The notes below the pieces were generated by a model. It had not been told where the DNA came from. It saw only the letters and a list, made by a program, of their open reading frames with translations, and made no database searches. Source: a virus. Taken from it: 20,057 bases of DNA. The stretch's first letter is position 1, and each line of letters starts with the position of its first letter. Where the stretch lies: IMG/VR virus record IMGVR_UViG_3300025085_000256, positions 1-20,057 of that record; one strand, given 5' to 3'. Position numbers and translations under genes: made by a program. Positions 12,354-20,057 of the stretch are shown here, piece by piece.

Positions 12354-14228
12354 ATGCCGTTACGTAAATTAGAACTTGCACCGGGTGTGAACAAAGAAGG
12401 CACCCGATACAGCACCGAAGGTGGGTGGAACGACTCCGACAAAGTACGGTTTCGCAAGGGCTTACCTGAAAAAATTGGTGGGTGGCGTCGGGTGTCCGAA
12501 GCTACGTTCAACGGGGTTGCCCGATCTATTCATACGTGGGTTAATCTAAGTTCTGACAGGTACACAGCCGTAGGCACGAACACTAAGTTTTATATAGAGT
12601 ACGCCAGCGCGTATAACGACATAACTCCACTAAGAAGTACCACTAGCGCGGGAGACGTAACTTTTTCTGCGGCTGATGGGGACGCTACTATAACCGTTAC
12701 TGACACAGCACACGGGGCTTCGGTAAACGATTTTGTCACCTTTTCGGGTGCTGTTTCTTTGGGCGGTAACATTACAGCGGCTGTCCTCAACGCAGAGTAT
12801 CAGATAACAGAAATAGTAAACGCCGACAGCTACAAGTTTGAGGCAAGTGCTACAGCTAATAGCTCTGACTCGGGTAACGGTGGGGGTAGTGTTGTAGGTA
12901 AGTACCAAGTCTCTGTGGGTTCTGATGTAGTAACCGCTAGAACGGGCTGGGGTTCTGGTACGTGGGGCGCGAATACTTGGGGTGCGGGACAAAGTTCTAC
13001 TTTGTTTTTACGTACGTGGAGCCAAGCAAACTTCGGGGAAGATTTAGTATTTGGCCCTAGAGAGGGGCAGCTATATGTGTGGGATGGGCAAAATGCAGTC
13101 ACTACACGGGGTGTTTTAGTGTCCAGTCTGGGAGGCGCGTCTAGTGTCCCAACAAAACAGAACATCATATTGGTATCAGACATAAATAGATTTGTATTTT
13201 GTTTTGGTACCCACGCGTATTTAGACGGTACGGAGACGCTTGACCCGCTGCTCATTCGGTGGTCAGATCAAGAGAGCCTTGTAGAATGGGCACCATCTAG
13301 CACAAACCAAGCGGGTAGCCTACGTTTATCAAACGGTAGTGCGATTGTTGCTGCGGAACAGGCACGACAAGAAGTTCTTGTATGGACAGACGCCGCGTTG
13401 TACGCACTGCAGTATGTTGGGTTTCCTGACGTATGGACAGCACAACTTGTTGGAGAGAACATATCCATAGCCTCACAGAACGCTGTGGCGTACGCCAATG
13501 GTATTGCTTTTTGGATGGGTAAAGATAAGTTTTATACATACGATGGCAACGCAAAACCTCTCCCTTCTTCTTTGCATAGGTATGTATTTGACGATATAAA
13601 CCTATCGCAGCTTGGGCAAGTTGTGGCGGGGACTAACGAAGGATTTAACGAGGTGTGGTGGTTCTACCCGTCTACTGACCAAACAGTAAATGACAAATAT
13701 GTAGTCTACAACTACTTAGAGAATATATGGTACCACGGCAACTTGGGGCGTACGGCGTGGGAAGATTCTGGTATTCGTCAAGCTCCACTAGCTGCAACCT
13801 ACAGTAATAATCTGGTAGAGCATGAGATAGGGGTAGATGACAGAGAGACAGCTACACCTGCGAGTATAAACGCATACATAACATCTTCAGAATTTGACTT
13901 AGAGGACGGTCATAACTTTGCCTTTGTTTGGAGAGTAATTCCTGACCTTACGTTCACAGGGTCTACCGAGGGTGCGCCATCCTTATCTATGACACTGTTT
14001 CCTCTGGACAGCTCGGGTTCTGGGTATAATACGCCAACTTCAGAGGGGGGTGTAAACACAGGCACTATAACTCAAGGAGTTACTGTAAGCGTAGAACCTT
14101 ATACAACACACATAAACACCCGTGTGCGAGGGCGACAGATGGCGATAAAAATAGAGTCTACAGATTTAGGAGTAATGTGGCAGTTAGGCTACCCTCGCAT
14201 AGACATGCGACCTGACGGGAGACGCTAA
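12354..14228 (+). CDS. tail nozzle/stabilisation protein (P22 gp10-like)
   Basis: 624 residues from the chosen start. The first residues, MPLRKLELAPGVNKEGTRYS followed by TEGGW and KIGGW, match the N-terminus of the widespread marine phage stabilisation/nozzle family; the ATG at 12333 would add an unlikely 7-residue MGVLGVT. GGGGTA lies about 4 bases before 12354. A beta insert occupies residues ~90-165 (VTFSAADGDATITVTDTAHG and onward, Thr/Ala/Asn-rich). A Trp/Gly repeat GWGSGTWGANTWGAG follows at about 197-211, then LRTWSQANFGEDLVFGPREG and the multi-blade-like C-terminal part. In P22 gp10 and T7 gp12 such proteins build the tail tube tip and hold the fibres. It is encoded after lysis genes, which is unusual but not unique. 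Confidence 0.82.
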   Translation: MPLRKLELAPGVNKEGTRYSTEGGWNDSDKVRFRKGLPEKIGGWRRVSEATFNGVARSIHTWVNLSSDRYTAVGTNTKFYIEYASAYNDITPLRSTTSAGDVTFSAADGDATITVTDTAHGASVNDFVTFSGAVSLGGNITAAVLNAEYQITEIVNADSYKFEASATANSSDSGNGGGSVVGKYQVSVGSDVVTARTGWGSGTWGANTWGAGQSSTLFLRTWSQANFGEDLVFGPREGQLYVWDGQNAVTTRGVLVSSLGGASSVPTKQNIILVSDINRFVFCFGTHAYLDGTETLDPLLIRWSDQESLVEWAPSSTNQAGSLRLSNGSAIVAAEQARQEVLVWTDAALYALQYVGFPDVWTAQLVGENISIASQNAVAYANGIAFWMGKDKFYTYDGNAKPLPSSLHRYVFDDINLSQLGQVVAGTNEGFNEVWWFYPSTDQTVNDKYVVYNYLENIWYHGNLGRTAWEDSGIRQAPLAATYSNNLVEHEIGVDDRETATPASINAYITSSEFDLEDGHNFAFVWRVIPDLTFTGSTEGAPSLSMTLFPLDSSGSGYNTPTSEGGVNTGTITQGVTVSVEPYTTHINTRVRGRQMAIKIESTDLGVMWQLGYPRIDMRPDGRR

Positions 14229-15289
14229 TGCCAGATGACGTAGGTTTCCGTGCCCCTGCACTACCACTAGCCCCTGCAGAATATAATCAAACGTTGTTTC
14301 AACAGACGTTTAAGATTCTTCGTCTGTATTTTAACCAAATAGACCAGCAATTTCGTGGGGAGTTAGGTTCTACTACAGTAAGTGGTAACTTAACTGTTAC
14401 CGGCACTACTACACTCAATGGCGCGTTTACCGCCAATAATCAATACTCACAGTTTACCTCTTCAGTTATTAGTAGCTATAGACACGGCCCTATTGTTGAG
14501 TTGTTTGCTAACTCAACTGACGCGACAACTGAGGGCGGTGCATTTGTTTTTACTGGGTTAAACGAAGACGATAGAAAAGTATCTTACGGGTCGTTTTATG
14601 TTAACAGAACTAATAAATCAGATGATGGTGAGCAAAAAGCCTCTTTAGTATTTACCGTAGCTGACGGCAGCGGAGCGGTTGACCCTTTTACTGATTACAC
14701 TAATGATAGTTTTAAAACGGGTCACTCATTAGCGTTAAACATTAATGCAGACTACTTTATAACCACTGGGTACTTACGCTCAGACGCTGGGGAGTTAAAG
14801 CTAGGCTCAAAACAAGCAATAAAAGAAAGTGCGTTGCAGGGGGACTCTGGACAAAGTACGTATGACCTGCATATGCCTGAAAGTAGCAGAGCTAAAGTTA
14901 TGCAGATAGGCGGCATAGGCCCGTTTGATGCGTGGATTTCAGCAAACCAATCCGTAGCTCAGATGATACAATACCGAGGCCAGAACATGATTATAGTGTC
15001 AGGCGGAGCACTTGAATTTGAATTACCCGCTTGTGCAGCGTCCTCAGATATTAGTGCAACTACTTGTAATATAGGCGACATTTTTCAGATAAGTAATGCT
15101 GCTGGTGGGGCATTAACTATAGACAGAGATGGTAGTGGTACAGCCCAAACGGTATATTATTTTCCTAGCTTGACGCTAACTGCGTTTACTAATAACCCTA
15201 CGTTAGCTGTTGGCGGTACTATGATGCTACAGGCAGTAGCAGCTAATATCTGGATGGTATTTAACGACTCAGGGTTATCAGATGCCTAG
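14228..15289 (+). CDS. tail fibre protein
   Basis: 353 residues. The N-terminus (FRAPALPLAPAEYNQTLFQQ, then TFKILRLYFNQIDQQF) matches the attachment end of phage tail fibres with a helical start. Residues 45-80 are a short strand series (STTVSGNLTVTGTTTLNGAF). The remaining protein is beta-rich, with a domain at about 80-150 containing HGPIVELFANSTDATTEGGA, and an end (LTLTAFTNNPTLAVGGTMML) similar in style to fibre tips. It has one Cys pair (PACAASSDISATTCN). It overlaps the nozzle gene stop (TAATG) and overlaps the assembly-chaperone-like gene by 8 bases, a typical fibre/chaperone pairing. Confidence 0.8.
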   Translation: MPDDVGFRAPALPLAPAEYNQTLFQQTFKILRLYFNQIDQQFRGELGSTTVSGNLTVTGTTTLNGAFTANNQYSQFTSSVISSYRHGPIVELFANSTDATTEGGAFVFTGLNEDDRKVSYGSFYVNRTNKSDDGEQKASLVFTVADGSGAVDPFTDYTNDSFKTGHSLALNINADYFITTGYLRSDAGELKLGSKQAIKESALQGDSGQSTYDLHMPESSRAKVMQIGGIGPFDAWISANQSVAQMIQYRGQNMIIVSGGALEFELPACAASSDISATTCNIGDIFQISNAAGGALTIDRDGSGTAQTVYYFPSLTLTAFTNNPTLAVGGTMMLQAVAANIWMVFNDSGLSDA

Positions 15290-15545
15290 CATACAAGATT
15301 TAATAGATAGTGGTGATCTTGCAGCAGCTTTAGCCGCAGCCGCAGAAACTTATGAAGGTAAGATGCGCAGAATAAGAAAGGACTTGTTACAAGAGAGCGA
15401 TATAACTCAACTGGCTGATGCACCTCTTACAGACGCTAAGAAAGCGGAGTGGGCTGCTTATAGGCAGGCTCTACGCGACATGCCGGTAACTAACGCATCG
15501 GCAACTACATACGAAGAAATTGTTTGGCCTGTTAAACCAGACTAG
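15282..15545 (+). CDS. tail assembly chaperone-like protein
   Basis: 87 residues. The C-terminal half has the pattern LLQESDITQLADAPLTDAKK then AEWAAYRQALRDMPVTNASA, ending WPVKPD, as in small phage tail assembly chaperones (PF16778-like, by recall) that lie after fibre genes. Such proteins help fibre trimers fold. Residues 1-40 form an Ala-rich helix (DLIDSGDLAAALAAAAETYE). The gene starts within the fibre gene's last codons. Confidence 0.72.
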   Translation: MPSIQDLIDSGDLAAALAAAAETYEGKMRRIRKDLLQESDITQLADAPLTDAKKAEWAAYRQALRDMPVTNASATTYEEIVWPVKPD

Positions 15546-15553
15546 GGGGGAAT

Positions 15554-16018
15554 ATGGAACTTAAAAACGGGGTAACGAACCAAGTACCGCCGCCAGAAGT
15601 TGTAATGGGGGCGTTGGAAAATTCAAATGTAAACGTGGAAGACGCGACCAAGCTGTTTACGGGTTTTATTACTATGCCCACAACAGTCCAAGTGCAGGTG
15701 AATAACACTGTGTTTGTGTACGCTGAAGCCAACAAGGAACATAAGGGTGAGGTTGTATGTTATATATACAATATCGACATAGAAAAAAATATGACTGATA
15801 ACATCCTCAAGTTCTTGGACACCGTGCACCGTCGTGGAGTGGCTGCGGTTACGTTTCTTACCAAAGATAGTATGTTCTATCGTGGGTTTATGCGGGCCTT
15901 ACCTGACATAAACACGAGAGGTACTAAGGCAGGTATTGGGGAACAACAAAAGCGTAACTTATTTGTCGCCCGTGTAGTGTTTGGCGATAAACCGAAACCT
16001 AAGAAAAAGAAACGATGA
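15554..16018 (+). CDS. unknown protein with Lys-rich tail, possibly GNAT-like fold
   Basis: 154 residues. After a short N-terminal part comes a strand pair (VQVQVNNTVFVYAEANKEHK, then GEVVCYIYNIDIEKN), a helix (MTDNILKFLDTVHRRG), a strand (VAAVTFLTKDSM) and a helix (FYRGFMRALPDI). The end is a basic tail, KPKPKKKKR. The alpha/beta order resembles half of an N-acetyltransferase domain, and the next gene is a clear GNAT, but the acetyl-CoA loop is missing here. The GEVVxYxxxxI strand also occurs in the 152-residue protein at 9908. Function not recognised. It has GGGGGGA before the start and overlaps the GNAT start by 4 bases. Confidence 0.62.
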   Translation: MELKNGVTNQVPPPEVVMGALENSNVNVEDATKLFTGFITMPTTVQVQVNNTVFVYAEANKEHKGEVVCYIYNIDIEKNMTDNILKFLDTVHRRGVAAVTFLTKDSMFYRGFMRALPDINTRGTKAGIGEQQKRNLFVARVVFGDKPKPKKKKR

Positions 16019-16476
16019 AAGTGACTGTTCGAGAAGGCGTATCCGCAGACATAACACCTATGGTGACGATGGGTAAGCGTATGCACGAAGAGAGCGTGTT
16101 TGCTAAGTTTAACTGGAACGACGCTAAGGTCACGCAGTTCGGCAAGTTAGCAGTATCGCGTGACGACACTTGTTTCTACGTAGCTGAAGTAGATGGTGTA
16201 CGTGCGGGTATGATTGTTGGCGCGTTAGTCCCTTATTACTTTGGAGACGACCTGCAGTTAGGTGAGTATCTATGGTATGTGGCCCCTGAGTACCGTGGCA
16301 CTTCCGCAGGTATACGGTTAGTTAAGAAGTTCATAGAGTTTGGAAAGGCTCACGACGTAAAAGAAGTGTGTATGGGCGTAAGCACGGGGATAACCCCCGA
16401 CACAACAGGTAAACTCTTACAAAGATTAGGGTTTAATTCCATCGGCGGTATATTTAAGTATGGGGTAGGTGCATAG
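16015..16476 (+). CDS. GNAT-family N-acetyltransferase
   Basis: 153 residues with GNAT order: N-terminal VREGVSADITPMVTMGKRMH (strand, helix), DDTCFYVAEVDGVRAGMIVG, then the acetyl-CoA loop EYLWYVAPEYRGTSAGIRLV (residues 84-103) and a C-terminal part with LLQRLGFNSIGGIFKYG. The loop reads R94-G-T-S97-A-G99, so Ser replaces the first Gly of the usual R/QxxGxG/A. That substitution occurs in other phage GNATs and need not abolish binding. Substrate is unknown. The gene starts within the stop of the one before (ATGA) with no good ribosome binding site, so it is probably translated by coupling. Its place between fibre and giant ORF suggests it is made late; whether it enters the particle is unknown. 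Confidence 0.8.
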   Translation: MKVTVREGVSADITPMVTMGKRMHEESVFAKFNWNDAKVTQFGKLAVSRDDTCFYVAEVDGVRAGMIVGALVPYYFGDDLQLGEYLWYVAPEYRGTSAGIRLVKKFIEFGKAHDVKEVCMGVSTGITPDTTGKLLQRLGFNSIGGIFKYGVGA

Positions 16477-16479
16477 CGT

Positions 16480-19400
16480 ATGTGCGGCGGGTGGGTTGGT
16501 AGAGTAACTGGCTTAGATAATTTTCGAGACGAAATCCTCGATGACTTTCTTGGTGTTGTGCCCGGAAAAGGCGGTCTGGTAGGAGACGCGCTTGAGGACG
16601 TAAACGACTTTTTATTTCGTGGCGGGCTTGAAGACGTTATCCGTGATGCTGGTCGTTGGATAGATGACGAGATAATTCAACCTGTATACGAGTTTCAAAA
16701 AGTATTTTTCCAAGTACTTATAGACGACCCACTCTATGCTGCCGCAATGATTACTGCGGGGCTAATCTATCCCCCCGCCATACCCTACATCGTCGCAATA
16801 AAAACAAAATCCGACGGTGGAACATGGGAGGAGGCAATCATAGCGGGGGCAACGGCTTACGTAACGCAGCAAGTAGCGCTACAAGTTGGTGAGTACGTTC
16901 CCGGTATAGAGTCTGAGTTAGCCGTAGCATTAACTGACGCGGGGCTATCTGCTTCCACTGCTGCATCCGTTGCCCAAGTCGCAGTAGGACTTACTGCTTC
17001 TGGACTTACCACTGGCACAATCGAAGTTATATTTGGCGGCAGTTTTAGTGATGGGTTCGCAGAAGGAGCGATTACATACGGTGCGCAGTTCGCTGTAAGT
17101 AAAGCCGCAGGATTTATTGAGGACAAGACTGGATTTGAGTTTAGGCAATCAAAAGCACAGACTGATGCCGATGGCAACGTAGTAACCGACGAGTTTGGTC
17201 AAACGGTGTATGAGACTAACGCTTCGGGTGAAATTGTAAAAGAGTTTAAGAAATTACCTAACGTAGTTCAGGCACTGGTCGTTGACTCCATTGCGGCGGA
17301 GTTACAAGGGAAGGAAATAACAAAAGAACTACTGTTAGGGTCTATATCAAGATCACTCATAACTGAAGAAGTTGTGGGGGAAACATTATCTAAGATAGAC
17401 ACTGCCCTGTTGGGCGGTGATGGCAACCTAACTGAAGACGGAGAATACTTCTTATCGTTTCTTACGCCCGCAGTGCAAGATGCAGCTACTGCGATAGCGA
17501 GTATGGGTGTAGGCGCTGAGTCGGGCGCTGCAGCAGCAAATTTACTACTTGAGGCGGTAGAAGAGTACGGTCTTGAATCATTAGGAGAGGAGTTTGTAAA
17601 CAACGCCTTATTTGCTGTAGACAGTCTGCGAGGCGTTATAGATGAGGTCACCGCCGCTAAAACTGCTCTCGACGAAGCGGTCGTTGGGTACGAAACAGTC
17701 GCAGAGGCTAGGAACGCTATCGCTTCAGAGCTTAATACTATAAGTGAACAGTATCAGCTAGAAATAGACCGTATAGCATCTGACCCTAGTGGTGCGCTGT
17801 ACACCACGTTGGTGGAGCAATTTAACAATAGTTTACAAGCTGTAACTGATGCCGACGGGAACATAAGGTACGAAGTAAAAGCGGGGGATGCGGGGTATCC
17901 TGCTAACTTGGGTTACACTTCAGTGGAAGAGTACTATCGTGATGTTGTTACGCAAACCCCGACCTACATAGACGATAACGGTAACACTCAAGAATACGCC
18001 TCGTTTGAGCAGTTGCAGTTTGGACTACAAGAATCAAAACGCGCTGCGAAGCTATACCAAGATACCCGTGAACAGTATGAAACCCAACTTCTTGACTACA
18101 ACTCACAGTTAGAGGCACTCCAGACTGCGTTTGATACGGCGTCAACGGATTACAAAACCGCCAACGACAGCCTGCTATCCGATGTCGAAGCCCTCGACGA
18201 AGAATTTAAGGTCAACGCTACAGCCCCTGCGATAAAAGAATTCGTGGAACTTATAAACCCCACGTTTAATGCGGATCAATACGTAGCTTTAAATGAGCTA
18301 AACATATCTGCTTTAGATGCGCATAGACACTACGTGGAAGAAGGAGCTAGGTTAGGTTATTTTGTAAGTGACGCCCAAGAAGATGCGTTTGAAAAGAACG
18401 CAATAGGACAGTTACGTTCTGCGGCAGAGACTGCGATAGGCGTCCCAACTGAACGTATGACTACCGCACAGTTAGACGAGTTTAACCGACTTGTGAACAC
18501 TGCGAGCGACGACATTTACTACGATGATCTCGGCAACTTCACTGCTGATAAGGCGATACAGCGAGAGTATTTAGACGCTGAAGGCAACCCGATTGTGGGG
18601 CCATTCACGCCAGAACAAGTAGCTAGTATAGCCAGTGCGTCATTGAGTTACAGTCCTGATTTTGTAAACACCATTGCGGATATAGCTGGTGGTTACGATT
18701 CCTACCTCGCAGGTGAAGGGGCTACTGTAGAAGAGCTACTGGCGCAGGATAAACAGACTATAGCAAAAGCCAACGAGGTTTCGTGGCTGGACGTGCTTAA
18801 CGCTGGCGGAGTCGGTTACAACGAGACTACTGGACGTAAAGAGTATGTGACTGCATTGAAAGACGGGGAAAACAACCTCACGTTTTTTGACGCCATAACA
18901 GGTCAGAACAATTTGTTGGTTCAAGGCCAGTCAATAGACGAGCTTGCGGAGACATCGCCGCAGTCGTGGTACGAAGCTACAAAAGAGATATTTAGCGGAA
19001 TTGCAGAGACAGCAAAAACGCGTATAGGTGATACTGCAGAGTTGATTTCTGAAGCGCAATTAATTAAGTCGCAGGCAAATGAAGAAGTGGGTCGCATCGT
19101 TGCAGATGAAGGTGAGAAAGCCCTGTGGACTGCGGGCATACTGGCCAAACATGCGATTATCGAGTCCCTTGATTTTGCGTTTACCAAAATTGATGAAGCA
19201 GCTATTGCTTTGTTTGATCCCACACAAGCGAGTAGCGTACTTAACTGGAGTCAAGAGGGCGTACAGGCTAAGAAAGATATGCTTCTCACTGCCGCGACGG
19301 ACGCGTATGAGTTTGCCAGTAACATACCTCAATACAAAAAAGATTTCGCTGGAACCACTATCAGTGGGCTGGCGGGGCTTACACAAGATGTTGTCAGCTT

Positions 19401-20057
19401 AATACGATGGTCGGGGGAAAACACAAAAAACACCACCGCGTACCAGTTTGCCGAGAATCTAATACAGACCACCAACGGGTGGAAAACCGATGAATTTAAG
19501 GCTGGTAGTGCTGAGTTAAATCGGAAACTGAGCGCCCGAGCGGTCGATGACCCCAACACCCCACAGAACGAAGCTGTCATAGATACACTGGGTATTATAT
19601 TTGGTGCAGCCGCTGACCACCCTTACGAGTTTGGTCTGGATTACATATATAAAGAAGGTATACAGGAGATTGCCCCTTTAATCGTGGGTGGGTTTACGTA
19701 CGCAGCGGGTAAAGTTGGCGCTGGGGTGCTAGGGAAAGATGTATCAAAGGAGTTCCTCACTAAGCTAGGTTTCGCAGCCTCAGGGCTGACTGACATCGCC
19801 GAAAGTGCTGGGGGTACAACTGAAGCAGCATACGATGAAGCACTCGCGGAAATAGAGGCCGCATTAATAGCTCGTAGAGACAGTAATGAAAACATTACAT
19901 GGTCAAACAAACAGATAGAACAGATAGCCGACTACTATGCGCAGGACATAGCGGTTAAAAACGGTATGTTTGCGGCTATGACCACTGCTGCTTTGTTATG
20001 GGCGGGGAGTGCGGCATTAGAAAAACCCAACATAGGTCTAGGAACTGGCTTCGATAA
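16480..20057 (+). CDS. giant internal virion/ejection-like protein (partial, open at the right edge)
   Basis: An uninterrupted reading frame runs from the ATG at 16480 to the last base, at least 1192 residues. AGGTG at 16467-16471 is the likely ribosome binding site. The start MCGGWVGRV, with Cys at position 2, recalls internal core proteins of T7-type phages, which begin MCW. A hydrophobic segment lies at about 84-107 (PLYAAAMITAGLIYPPAIPY onward). Coiled-coil-like stretches lie at about 388-434 and 514-577. Short Gly/Ala hydrophobic segments follow near 1068-1085 and 1163-1180. Five D-x-x-G-N turns occur between about 229 and 703. A region at 596-630 (FNADQYVALNEL with HYVEEGARLGYF) resembles a widespread YxxxNxD...HYxxxGxxxGR repeat. 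No catalytic motif such as a transglycosylase was seen. A DNA-ejection protein is the best guess from size, place and composition; an adhesin or tape-measure-like protein is less likely. Confidence 0.8.
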   Translation, partial: MCGGWVGRVTGLDNFRDEILDDFLGVVPGKGGLVGDALEDVNDFLFRGGLEDVIRDAGRWIDDEIIQPVYEFQKVFFQVLIDDPLYAAAMITAGLIYPPAIPYIVAIKTKSDGGTWEEAIIAGATAYVTQQVALQVGEYVPGIESELAVALTDAGLSASTAASVAQVAVGLTASGLTTGTIEVIFGGSFSDGFAEGAITYGAQFAVSKAAGFIEDKTGFEFRQSKAQTDADGNVVTDEFGQTVYETNASGEIVKEFKKLPNVVQALVVDSIAAELQGKEITKELLLGSISRSLITEEVVGETLSKIDTALLGGDGNLTEDGEYFLSFLTPAVQDAATAIASMGVGAESGAAAANLLLEAVEEYGLESLGEEFVNNALFAVDSLRGVIDEVTAAKTALDEAVVGYETVAEARNAIASELNTISEQYQLEIDRIASDPSGALYTTLVEQFNNSLQAVTDADGNIRYEVKAGDAGYPANLGYTSVEEYYRDVVTQTPTYIDDNGNTQEYASFEQLQFGLQESKRAAKLYQDTREQYETQLLDYNSQLEALQTAFDTASTDYKTANDSLLSDVEALDEEFKVNATAPAIKEFVELINPTFNADQYVALNELNISALDAHRHYVEEGARLGYFVSDAQEDAFEKNAIGQLRSAAETAIGVPTERMTTAQLDEFNRLVNTASDDIYYDDLGNFTADKAIQREYLDAEGNPIVGPFTPEQVASIASASLSYSPDFVNTIADIAGGYDSYLAGEGATVEELLAQDKQTIAKANEVSWLDVLNAGGVGYNETTGRKEYVTALKDGENNLTFFDAITGQNNLLVQGQSIDELAETSPQSWYEATKEIFSGIAETAKTRIGDTAELISEAQLIKSQANEEVGRIVADEGEKALWTAGILAKHAIIESLDFAFTKIDEAAIALFDPTQASSVLNWSQEGVQAKKDMLLTAATDAYEFASNIPQYKKDFAGTTISGLAGLTQDVVSLIRWSGENTKNTTAYQFAENLIQTTNGWKTDEFKAGSAELNRKLSARAVDDPNTPQNEAVIDTLGIIFGAAADHPYEFGLDYIYKEGIQEIAPLIVGGFTYAAGKVGAGVLGKDVSKEFLTKLGFAASGLTDIAESAGGTTEAAYDEALAEIEAALIARRDSNENITWSNKQIEQIADYYAQDIAVKNGMFAAMTTAALLWAGSAALEKPNIGLGTGFD

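Noticed and set aside
12590-13554. Minus-strand frames opposite the nozzle gene
   Set aside because: Composition follows the antisense of Gly/Thr/Val codons, no start signals, and the + strand gene is well supported.
16857-19910. Several minus-strand frames of 65-127 codons opposite the giant ORF
   Set aside because: They are scattered, lack ribosome binding sites and have low-complexity Ala/Ser/Pro content expected from antisense of an Ala/Glu-rich gene.
1-20057. Possible tRNA genes, CRISPR arrays, insertion sequences, integrase or attachment sites
   Set aside because: No cloverleaf-like segment, regular repeat array, transposase or recombinase motif was seen; nearly all of the sequence is covered by co-directional virion genes.

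Overview
The window is a densely packed, single-direction block of virion genes from a tailed phage (Caudoviricetes). Every supported gene is on the + strand, and neighbours usually touch or overlap by a few bases, most often as TAATG stop/start junctions. There is no major tail-tube gene, no tail sheath and no recognisable tape measure. Two adaptor-like proteins, a nozzle/stabilisation-like protein and a very large ejection-protein-like ORF are present. That combination points to a short-tailed (podovirus-like) phage. The gene families and the small Lys/Gly-rich proteins resemble those of phages from marine bacterioplankton. This lineage is inferred from remembered family patterns, and the host cannot be named from the sequence.

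Left part (1-3743), head module: the tail end of an upstream gene (probably portal, inferred), a small acidic protein, a GroES-like co-chaperonin, an acidic coiled-coil scaffolding-like protein, a conserved protein of unknown function, a decoration-like protein and an HK97-fold major capsid protein. A clear Rho-independent terminator follows the capsid gene.

Middle (3817-10366), connector and tail accessory module: a structural-like protein, two tandem diverged paralogous beta-rich proteins, four tiny very basic Lys/Gly-rich proteins (one, at 5869-6036, only 55 codons), a first tail adaptor, a zinc-ribbon protein, a second adaptor, and then beta-rich tail/fibre proteins.

Lysis region (10363-12345): a helical protein with a C-terminal membrane anchor, a membrane-anchored coiled-coil protein, an overlooked 58-residue helical protein, a protein with an Ig-like body and membrane tail, a 3TM (GTA-type) holin and an M15-family peptidase endolysin.

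Right part (12354-20057): a P22 gp10-like nozzle/stabilisation protein, a tail fibre with its small assembly-chaperone-like partner, a 154-residue basic-tailed protein, a GNAT acetyltransferase, and a giant ORF that starts at 16480 and is still open at the right edge (at least 1192 codons), most likely an internal virion/ejection protein.

No tRNA, CRISPR array, insertion sequence, attachment site or integrase was seen. The only non-coding gap above 100 bases is 3681-3816. The most interesting items are the basic microprotein cluster with its shared YYKxGGK tag, the co-chaperonin inside the head operon, the giant ORF with recurring D-x-x-G-N turns, and the possible set of GNAT-like folds in the tail region.
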